Below, piece after piece: positions 8,679 through 15,889 of a DNA stretch of 15,889 nt. This stretch comes from Gammaproteobacteria bacterium (GTDB lineage: Bacteria; Pseudomonadota; Gammaproteobacteria; Granulosicoccales; Granulosicoccaceae), in assembly GCA_020444765.1 (NCBI GenBank), contig JAGRHW010000034.1, positions 1 through 15,889 of the forward strand, written 5' to 3'. Below the pieces are notes generated by a model. That model was not told the origin of the DNA and searched no databases. It saw only the letters and a program-made list of their open reading frames with translations. The position numbers and the translations under genes were made by a program. Each line of letters begins with the position of its first letter. Within the stretch, counting starts at the first letter, position 1.

Positions 8679-9074
8679 CTACAGTTTACCAGCCGCACGT
8701 CGGGCCTGACTTACCCCATTATATCCCCAGGAATCAGCCGGAATATCATCTATGACAACATAGCAAGCTTCCTGCACCACACCCACCTCTTCCTGCAACA
8801 TTTTTACTGTTTCATAAAGCATTTCCGCCTTCTGCTCCGGTGTATTCGTTCCTTCCGTGACCTTGATGTCAACATATGCGCCTACAGGGTCACTTTCACC
8901 GAGTGCCGTTGCATTGGTCGCCCACAAATGCGGCTCTGACTCCTGAATATGTACAACCGTCACTTCCCGGCGTTTTCCCATCAGCGTATCCATCAGTGAC
9001 GTGGTTCTTTGATGAAGCCGATGCTGCTGAGAGCTGTCCAGCTTGGTGCCGAGGCGGATATTAATATAAGGCAT
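8679..9074 (-). CDS. Tautomerase-family protein (4-oxalocrotonate tautomerase-like, two-unit)
   Basis: 131 residues. The N-terminus MPYINIRLG has the Pro directly after Met that, once Met is removed, is the catalytic base of the tautomerase superfamily. The chain reads as two beta-alpha-beta units. The first is residues 1-46, ending KRREVTVVHIQE. The second starts at GAYVDIKVTEGTNTPEQKAE (66-83) and ends YVVIDDIPADSWGYNG, where the WGYNG turn is typical of 4-OT-like proteins. Only the first unit has a free N-terminal Pro; Val68-Asp69-Ile70 is internal in the second. A strong AAGGAGAT ribosome-binding site lies seven bases before the ATG. It lies 67 bases downstream of a MarR-type regulator and has an inverted-repeat operator in its promoter. 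Substrate unknown; isomerase, decarboxylase or dehalogenase activity are all possible in this superfamily. Confidence 0.88.
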   Translation of the reverse strand: MPYINIRLGTKLDSSQQHRLHQRTTSLMDTLMGKRREVTVVHIQESEPHLWATNATALGESDPVGAYVDIKVTEGTNTPEQKAEMLYETVKMLQEEVGVVQEACYVVIDDIPADSWGYNGVSQARRAAGKL

Positions 9075-9105
9075 AATAGATCTCCTTGATTGTTTGGCTC
9101 GAACC

Positions 9106-9136
9106 GATATAGTTGTAGATGCAACTATTAAGACAA
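9106..9136 (-). promoter_or_regulatory. Candidate promoter of the tautomerase-DUF2007 unit
   Basis: On the minus strand TTGTCT (9136-9131) and TATATC (9111-9106) are separated by 19 bases; each box matches the sigma-70 consensus at four of six positions. The start site would lie about 25 bases before the tautomerase ATG. The inverted repeat at 9109-9128 fills the spacer and touches the -10 box, a placement expected for a repressor site. Confidence 0.45.
9109..9128. promoter_or_regulatory. Inverted-repeat operator upstream of the tautomerase (site 1)
   Basis: Perfect 7-bp arms ATAGTTG / CAACTAT with a 6-base centre (TAGATG). It resembles the repeat at 9586-9603 (TAATTG-N6-CAACTA), which lies before the MarR-family gene. 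Size and spacing (18-20 bases) fit a dimeric winged-helix MarR regulator. Binding is inferred, not shown. Confidence 0.6.
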
Positions 9137-9141
9137 AAAAT

Positions 9142-9564
9142 TTATTTGGTTTCCAGAATATTTTGAAATTTCCGCAGATTTGAAATCGTGCGTGAAAGAT
9201 CTTCCTCGCCGACCGTATTACCCATAAGCCTGGTCAGTTTCCTGCCTGTTTGATCCAGTTCCTTATGGATCTTCAATGCCGCTCTAGTCGGGTAGATCTT
9301 GATTTCCCTTCCGTCCTCGTTTGCCATCTTCCGCGACAAAAAACCTCGTTCTTCCAGACTATCCAGAAAACGGGTAACCGTGGAACGAGACAGACTCAGC
9401 TCTTCCGCTAACTCACGCGGCATCAACCCAGGTTTCGCAAGAACAAGCCGCAGCATAAACGCATGAGGCGGCGACAAACCGAATGGTTTATACGCCTCCG
9501 TCCAGATACGGCTTACCGTACGCGCCAAGGCGTTGGTATTGAAATACAGACACTCTTCGAACAT
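9142..9564 (-). CDS. MarR-family transcriptional regulator
   Basis: 140 residues from the chosen start, typical of MarR. Helix 1 contains CLYFNTNALAR. The winged helix-turn-helix spans about 46-93: LMPRELAEELSLSRSTVTRF followed by LDSLEERGFLSRK, with the wing containing the conserved DGR at 84-86 (EDGREIKIYPT). C-terminal helices from about 95 to 140 would dimerise. In-frame upstream starts at 9594 (ATG) and 9600 (TTG) would put the coding start inside the inverted repeat at 9586-9603. I therefore prefer the ATG at 9564, which begins just before the CLYF motif; its ribosome-binding site is weak. The single Cys5 sits where some MarR/OhrR proteins carry a redox-sensing cysteine, an inference only. 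It likely represses itself and the downstream tautomerase. Confidence 0.9.
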   Translation of the reverse strand: MFEECLYFNTNALARTVSRIWTEAYKPFGLSPPHAFMLRLVLAKPGLMPRELAEELSLSRSTVTRFLDSLEERGFLSRKMANEDGREIKIYPTRAALKIHKELDQTGRKLTRLMGNTVGEEDLSRTISNLRKFQNILETK

Positions 9565-9585
9565 GCAATACAGCTTAGAGCAATA

Positions 9586-9603
9586 TAATTGCATATACAA
9601 CTA
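9586..9603. promoter_or_regulatory. Inverted-repeat operator upstream of the MarR gene (site 2)
   Basis: TAATTG-CATATA-CAACTA, 6-bp arms with one mismatch and a 6-base centre. It shares the right arm and TTG with the repeat at 9109-9128. It lies in the 87-base gap between nadE and the MarR gene, 22 bases before the preferred start codon, consistent with autorepression. AT-rich -10-like sequences (TATATT at 9587-9582, TATAAA further upstream) surround it, but no pair of boxes is convincing. Confidence 0.55.
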
Positions 9604-9651
9604 CAATTTTATAAACCTTTCCACGAGGAGCTATTCAGGAATGTTGAAATG

Positions 9652-11598
<1,947 letters not shown>

Positions 11599-11980
11599 GA
11601 ATCTCTGCTGCCTGTGAGTACGCCTGCTGAGGGCTTTGTCCTATGTGTAGCAAGATTCTCGCACAAGCGCCAATCTGTGGACAGAATCTGTGTTTACCGC
11701 GGATCCAGCACCGCTGAATACTCGACAGCTACAATCGATTTGATATTGCTGAGGTGCGTATGTAACCAGAGGCATCCCGAGTATTAAAAAATCACAATAC
11801 CTAGTATAAATTTTCGCTCGGAGTGCCAACATTCGTAAGCTGGCTACCGATACTGGAACATATTGGTGCAGAAATTGTTATCGCCAGCCCGGCAACTCGC
11901 ATTTAAAAAATGGACTTTTTTGCAATGGAATTTTATCCTCTGCACGAATGCCTACCGCTCCGCTTTAAATACGCAAACAC
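11599..11980. promoter_or_regulatory. Divergent nadE / nqrA intergenic region
   Basis: 382 bases without a credible gene; short open frames here lack ribosome-binding sites or family features. It must hold promoters for both nadE (minus) and nqr (plus). I see no strong sigma-70 pair: TAGTATAAAT (around 11800) is a passable extended -10 but has no good -35. Other items seen: a direct repeat AATCTGTG at 11672-11679 and 11685-11692, and an 8-bp inverted repeat AATACTCG/CGAGTATT (11717-11724, 11778-11785). There is also an A6-TGGAC-T6 stem at 11905-11921. All are within what chance could give. Confidence 0.5.
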
Positions 11981-13315
11981 ATGAGAATCAAAAACGGACT
12001 CAACATTCCGCTTTCAGGTGCGCCTGAGCAAAAAATCCATGACGGCCCTAAAGTCAAATCGGTTGCAGTCATTGGCCGTGATTATATCGGCGTCAAGCCG
12101 ACGATGCTGGTCAATGAAGGTGATCACGTGCGGGTCGGTGATCCGCTCTTTACCGACAAAAAAAACCCCGGCGTCAAGTTCACGTCCCCCGGGGCCGGCA
12201 TTGTAAAAAAAATCAACCGCGGGCATCAGCGGGTTCTTCAATCGGTGGAGATTGTTCTCGACGATGATGAAGAATACACCGAGTATCAGGCTTTTCCGGA
12301 AGACGGTCTGGACGATCTGACGCGGGAACAGGTCCGTGAGCAAATGCTGGAATCCGGCGCCTGGACGGCGCTTCGCACGCGCCCCTACAGCAAGGTGCCG
12401 CGCGCCGATGCCGTCCCCAATTCCCTGTTTATTACCGCGATCGATACCCGCCCGCTGGCGGCCGATCCCGAAGTGGTGATAGACCTCGATCCGCAGGCGT
12501 TCAGAAACGGCGTGCGGGTTCTGCGCCATCTGACAGACGGTAAGGTTTTTGTGACCAAGGCTGCCGGCGCGAAAATTCCCGAAGTCGATTTACCCGATGT
12601 TGAATACCACGAGTTTTCCGGGCCGCATCCGGCCGGGCTGCCCGGTACGGCGATTCATTTTCTCGATCCGGTCAACGCGGAGAAGTCCGTCTGGTACATG
12701 GGTTACCAGGATGTCATGGCGCTCGGCAAGCTGTTTGTCGAGGGCACACGAAAGCTGGACCGCGTCGTCTCTCTGTGCGGCCCCATGGTCAAGGAGCCGC
12801 GCCTGATACGGACGCGTCAGGGCGCCTCAACCGATGCGCTCGTCGAAGGTCAGCTCAAGCCCGGCAGGGCGCGCGTGATTTCAGGCTCGATACTGGCAGG
12901 ATTCCGGGCCGCCGGCTGGAGCGCTTACCTGGGTCGCTACAACACGCAGATCACCGTGCTCGGGGAATCCGAGGAACGCATCTTCGTACACTGGCTGAAC
13001 CCCTGGTTGAAGCAGTTCTCGTTCATGAACGTGTTTTTCCGAAAGCTGTCCAGCTATGCCCTGACGACCAGCCAGCACGGCAGTCGCCGGGCCATGGTGC
13101 CGTTGGGCAGTTTTGAGGAGGTGATGCCGCTGGATATCCTGCCGACGCCACTGCTGCGGGCGCTGCTCGTCAGGGATACCGATACCGCCCAGATGCTGGG
13201 CGCCCTGGAACTGGACGAGGAAGATCTGTCGCTCTGCACCTTCGTCTGTCAGAGCAAATACGAATACGGTCCGGCGCTTCGTGCCTGCCTGGAAATCATC
13301 GAGAAGGAAGGCTGA
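11981..13315 (+). CDS. nqrA: Na+-translocating NADH:quinone reductase subunit A
   Basis: Cytoplasmic/peripheral subunit of the six-subunit Na+-NQR, implicated in quinone binding. 444 residues (Vibrio NqrA 446). Conserved stretches: [45 protein letters not shown]..., [19 protein letters not shown] and [17 protein letters not shown] near the end, closing with EIIEKEG. The ATG at 11981 gives the family N-terminus ([16 protein letters not shown]) although no clear ribosome-binding site precedes it. It is the first gene of the nqr operon; its TGA overlaps the nqrB ATG by one base (TGATG). Two runs of eight A encode Lys-Lys near codons 60 and 76; both are in frame and conserved in sense. Confidence 0.97.
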   Translation: MRIKNGLNIPLSGAPEQKIHDGPKVKSVAVIGRDYIGVKPTMLVNEGDHVRVGDPLFTDKKNPGVKFTSPGAGIVKKINRGHQRVLQSVEIVLDDDEEYTEYQAFPEDGLDDLTREQVREQMLESGAWTALRTRPYSKVPRADAVPNSLFITAIDTRPLAADPEVVIDLDPQAFRNGVRVLRHLTDGKVFVTKAAGAKIPEVDLPDVEYHEFSGPHPAGLPGTAIHFLDPVNAEKSVWYMGYQDVMALGKLFVEGTRKLDRVVSLCGPMVKEPRLIRTRQGASTDALVEGQLKPGRARVISGSILAGFRAAGWSAYLGRYNTQITVLGESEERIFVHWLNPWLKQFSFMNVFFRKLSSYALTTSQHGSRRAMVPLGSFEEVMPLDILPTPLLRALLVRDTDTAQMLGALELDEEDLSLCTFVCQSKYEYGPALRACLEIIEKEG

Positions 13316-14526
13316 TGTCACTGAGAAATCTTTTACAGCGAGTCGAGCCGGCCTTCCAGCCCGGCGGCAAGCTCGAACGCTTCTATGTGCTGTTCGAAAT
13401 GGTCGACACCATGCTGTACAGCCCGCCCGATACCACACCGCATGCGCCGCATGCACGCGACGCAATGGACCTGAAGCGGGTGATGGGTTATGTCTGGCTG
13501 TCGACCTTTCCGGTTATTTTCATGGCCTGTTTCAACACCGGCCTGCAGGCCAATACAGGCATGGCGGCGCTCGGCCTGGAAAGTGCGGAAGGCTGGCGCG
13601 GCGGCATCATGGATCTGCTGGGCTACGATCCCTACAGTTTTGTCTCGAACTTCATCCACGGCCTGCTGTATTTTCTGCCGGTCTATCTGACGACGTTTAT
13701 TGTCGGCGGCGTGGCCGAAGCAATTTTCTCGCAGGTTCGCGGTCACGAAGTCAACGAAGGGTTTTTCGTCACCTCGATCCTGTTTGCGCTGACCTTGCCG
13801 CCGACCATTCCCCTGTGGATGGTCGCGATGGGCATACTGTTCGGCGTGATCCTGGGCAAGGAAGTCTACGGTGGAACCGGCAAGAACTTCCTCAACCCTG
13901 CCCTGACCGGTCGTGCCTTTCTGTTCTTTGCCTACCCGGCCGCCATGTCGGGCGACGCGGTCTGGGTTGCCGCCGATGGTTTCTCGGGTGCGACGGCGCT
14001 GTCTCACGCCGCTTCCGGCGGGGTCGACGGGATTCTCGCGGGCAACGTGACCTGGTTTGACGCCTTTATCGGCACGATTCCCGGCTCACTCGGCGAGACC
14101 TCTACCCTCGCCATCCTGATCGGCGGGATCATGCTGGTTTACACACGCATCGCCAGCTGGCGGATCATTGCCGGTGTGATGGCCGGTATGGTGGGCACCA
14201 GTCTGCTGCTCAACGCGATTGGCAGCGACAGCAACCCGATGTTCGAGATCCCCTGGCACTGGCATCTGGTCACCGGCGGTTTCGCCTTCGGCATGATCTT
14301 TATGGCCACCGACCCGGTAACCGCGGCTCACACCAATGTCGGGCGCTGGATCTTCGGTATTCTGATCGGCCTGATGGTGGTGCTGATCCGGGTGGTAAAC
14401 CCCGCGTTTCCCGAGGGCATGATGCTGGCCATTTTGTTTGCCAATATCTTCGCGCCGCTGATCGACTATTTTGTCATCAGGGCCAACGTTAAACGGCGCC
14501 TGCAACGCCAGCAGCAAAAGGCGTGA
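13315..14526 (+). CDS. nqrB: Na+-translocating NADH:quinone reductase subunit B
   Basis: Large membrane subunit carrying a covalent FMN and riboflavin, central to Na+ movement. 403 residues, several membrane segments. Motifs: [18 protein letters not shown] at the N-terminus, [36 protein letters not shown], and the flavinylation motif [10 protein letters not shown] with acceptor Thr227. Later come [32 protein letters not shown] and [13 protein letters not shown]. These match Vibrio-type NqrB closely. The start overlaps the nqrA stop by one base; nqrC follows after eight bases. ApbE flavin transferase would be needed to attach FMN; no apbE is in the window. Confidence 0.97.
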   Translation: MSLRNLLQRVEPAFQPGGKLERFYVLFEMVDTMLYSPPDTTPHAPHARDAMDLKRVMGYVWLSTFPVIFMACFNTGLQANTGMAALGLESAEGWRGGIMDLLGYDPYSFVSNFIHGLLYFLPVYLTTFIVGGVAEAIFSQVRGHEVNEGFFVTSILFALTLPPTIPLWMVAMGILFGVILGKEVYGGTGKNFLNPALTGRAFLFFAYPAAMSGDAVWVAADGFSGATALSHAASGGVDGILAGNVTWFDAFIGTIPGSLGETSTLAILIGGIMLVYTRIASWRIIAGVMAGMVGTSLLLNAIGSDSNPMFEIPWHWHLVTGGFAFGMIFMATDPVTAAHTNVGRWIFGILIGLMVVLIRVVNPAFPEGMMLAILFANIFAPLIDYFVIRANVKRRLQRQQQKA

Positions 14527-14534
14527 GGTGAACC

Positions 14535-15329
14535 ATGATGGGTTTGATTAAAAAATATCTGGATATGCCGAACGACAGCCGCGCCAAGACCATTGCGGTT
14601 GCCACCCTGTTATGCCTCGTCTGTTCGGTCGTGGTATCGACAGCCGCGGTGGGGCTCAAGCCTCGCCAGGAAGCCAACAAGGCGCTGGACAAAAAACGCA
14701 ATATCCTGCAGATCGCCGGCATGCTGCGCGAAGGCGCCGACATCGATGAGCTGTTCAGCGGGATCGAACCGCGCGTCGTCGATCTGGACAGCGGCGAATT
14801 CGTCGACGATGTCGATCCGGCCGGCTACGACCAGCGCAAGGCGGCCAAGGATCCGGCCATGAGCCGTGCGCTGAGTAAACAGGAAGATATCGCATCCATC
14901 CGCCGTCGTGCCGGACTTGCAACAGTTTATCTGGTACGCGAAGGCGAGAATGTCAAAACCATCATTCTGCCGATGCACGGCTACGGCTTGTGGTCGACCA
15001 TGTACGGTTTTATGGCGCTTGAAGGCGATGCCCAGACCATCACCGGTTTCGGTTTTTACGAGCAGGCCGAAACACCGGGGCTCGGTGGCGAAGTGGACAA
15101 CCCGAAATGGAAAGCCATGTGGTCCGGCAAACAGGTGTATGACGAAAACGGCAAGGTCGCCATTGAAGTGATCAAGGGCACGGTTGCCGAGGCAACGCCC
15201 ACGCCGGAGCATAAAGTGGATGGTCTGGCCGGTGCCACGCTGACCAGCCGCGGTGTCAGCAAACTGTTGAAGTACTGGCTCGGTGAACAGGGGTTCAAGC
15301 CGTTTCTGGATAAAATCCGTCAGGGGTAG
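14535..15329 (+). CDS. nqrC: Na+-translocating NADH:quinone reductase subunit C
   Basis: Membrane-anchored subunit with covalent FMN in a periplasmic domain. 264 residues: one N-terminal membrane segment at about 20-40 ([20 protein letters not shown]), then a soluble FMN_bind domain. Motifs: [32 protein letters not shown] and [13 protein letters not shown], where Thr235 is the expected FMN acceptor. The first residue of the (S/T)GAT motif is Ala232 here rather than Ser/Thr. GAGGTG precedes the start; the second Met of MMGL is an alternative start one codon on. It lies between nqrB and nqrD with gaps of eight bases on each side. Confidence 0.97.
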   Translation: MMGLIKKYLDMPNDSRAKTIAVATLLCLVCSVVVSTAAVGLKPRQEANKALDKKRNILQIAGMLREGADIDELFSGIEPRVVDLDSGEFVDDVDPAGYDQRKAAKDPAMSRALSKQEDIASIRRRAGLATVYLVREGENVKTIILPMHGYGLWSTMYGFMALEGDAQTITGFGFYEQAETPGLGGEVDNPKWKAMWSGKQVYDENGKVAIEVIKGTVAEATPTPEHKVDGLAGATLTSRGVSKLLKYWLGEQGFKPFLDKIRQG

Positions 15330-15337
15330 ATAGACCA

Positions 15338-15889
15338 ATGGATGCAGATATCAAAAAGAACATTACCGACCCTCTGGTCGACAATAACCCCATCACCTGG
15401 CAGATTCTGGGTATCTGCTCGGCGCTGGCGGTTACCACCTCGATGAACACGGCGCTGCTGATGAGTGTCGCCCTGACCACCGTGGTGGCGTTTTCCAACC
15501 TGTCGATCAGCCTTGTACGCAATCACACGCCCGGCAGCATACGCATTATCGTGCAGATGATTATCATCGCCTCACTGGTCATCATCGTCGACCAGCTGCT
15601 CAAGGCCTATGCCTTCGATACGGCCAAGAAGCTGTCGGTGTTTGTCGGCCTGATCATCACCAACTGTATCGTCATGGGCCGGGCGGAAGCCTACGCGATG
15701 TCACACGGCCCGAAGCTGAGTTTTTTTGATGGACTCGGCAACGGACTGGGTTACAGCCTTGTCTTGTTGGTTGTGGCTTTCTTCCGTGAGTTGTTCGGCG
15801 CGGGGTCCTTGTTCGGCGTCAAGATTCTGCCTCTGGTCAGCGAGGGAGGCTGGTATCAGTCGAACGGTTTGCTGTTATTGCCACCGAGC
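15338..15889 (+). CDS. nqrD: Na+-translocating NADH:quinone reductase subunit D (partial, runs off window)
   Basis: Membrane subunit paired with NqrE; the pair holds a [2Fe-2S] cluster inside the membrane. 184 codons are present of about 210 in Vibrio. Motifs: [20 protein letters not shown] with Cys27, [33 protein letters not shown] with Cys110, [13 protein letters not shown] and [13 protein letters not shown]. Cys27 and Cys110 correspond to the cluster cysteines known in Vibrio NqrD. AGGGG lies upstream of the ATG, eight bases after the nqrC stop. The remaining C-terminus, and presumably nqrE and nqrF, lie beyond the right edge. Confidence 0.96.
   Translation, partial: MDADIKKNITDPLVDNNPITWQILGICSALAVTTSMNTALLMSVALTTVVAFSNLSISLVRNHTPGSIRIIVQMIIIASLVIIVDQLLKAYAFDTAKKLSVFVGLIITNCIVMGRAEAYAMSHGPKLSFFDGLGNGLGYSLVLLVVAFFRELFGAGSLFGVKILPLVSEGGWYQSNGLLLLPPS

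Noticed and set aside
9565..9600. TTG/ATG starts of the MarR gene at 9600 and 9594
   Set aside because: They fall within the inverted repeat at 9586-9603 and lack a ribosome-binding site; the ATG at 9564 fits the family N-terminus.
11717..11785. AATACTCG / CGAGTATT inverted repeat as a regulatory site or terminator
   Set aside because: Arms are 8 bp with a 53-base gap; about one such pair is expected by chance in this region.
12156..12212. Two A8 tracts in nqrA as programmed frameshift sites
   Set aside because: Both encode Lys-Lys in frame within conserved sequence and no alternative-frame product of note follows.

Overview
The window looks like chromosomal DNA from a gammaproteobacterium. 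It carries a Na+-translocating NADH:quinone reductase (nqr) operon and an E. coli-like oppABC cluster. It also carries an Entner-Doudoroff locus with zwf-pgl divergent from edd-eda, and the gene order is compact. The genus cannot be fixed from sequence alone. GC is fairly high in most genes (about 55-70% in the lines I counted) and drops to about 45-48% in a small central block.

Layout. (1) Positions 1-3279, minus strand: oppA, oppB and the start of oppC, an oligopeptide ABC importer whose genes overlap by one base each; the ATPase genes are not in the window. (2) 3419-5918, minus strand: edd-eda. (3) 6007-8180, plus strand: zwf-pgl, divergent from edd across 88 bases. These four genes convert glucose-6-phosphate to pyruvate plus glyceraldehyde-3-phosphate and yield NADPH. 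(4) 8249-9564, minus strand: a small AT-richer cassette of a MarR-family regulator, a two-unit 4-oxalocrotonate-tautomerase-like protein and a DUF2007/zinc-ribbon protein. (5) 9652-11598, minus strand: nadE, the glutamine-dependent NAD+ synthetase. (6) 11599-11980: a 382-base divergent intergenic region. (7) 11981-15889, plus strand: nqrA, nqrB, nqrC and most of nqrD.

Regions 2-3 generate NADPH and pyruvate, nadE makes NAD+, and NQR oxidises NADH while pumping Na+, so the window is mostly housekeeping central and redox metabolism. The part that standard annotation explains least is the MarR-tautomerase-DUF2007 cassette. Two near-identical inverted repeats of the form TA(A/G)TTG-N6-CAACTA lie just upstream of the regulator and just upstream of the tautomerase. 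The second lies in the spacer of a candidate promoter. This suggests an autoregulated two-promoter repressor circuit whose substrate and inducer are unknown. I saw no mobile element, CRISPR array, tRNA or rRNA.
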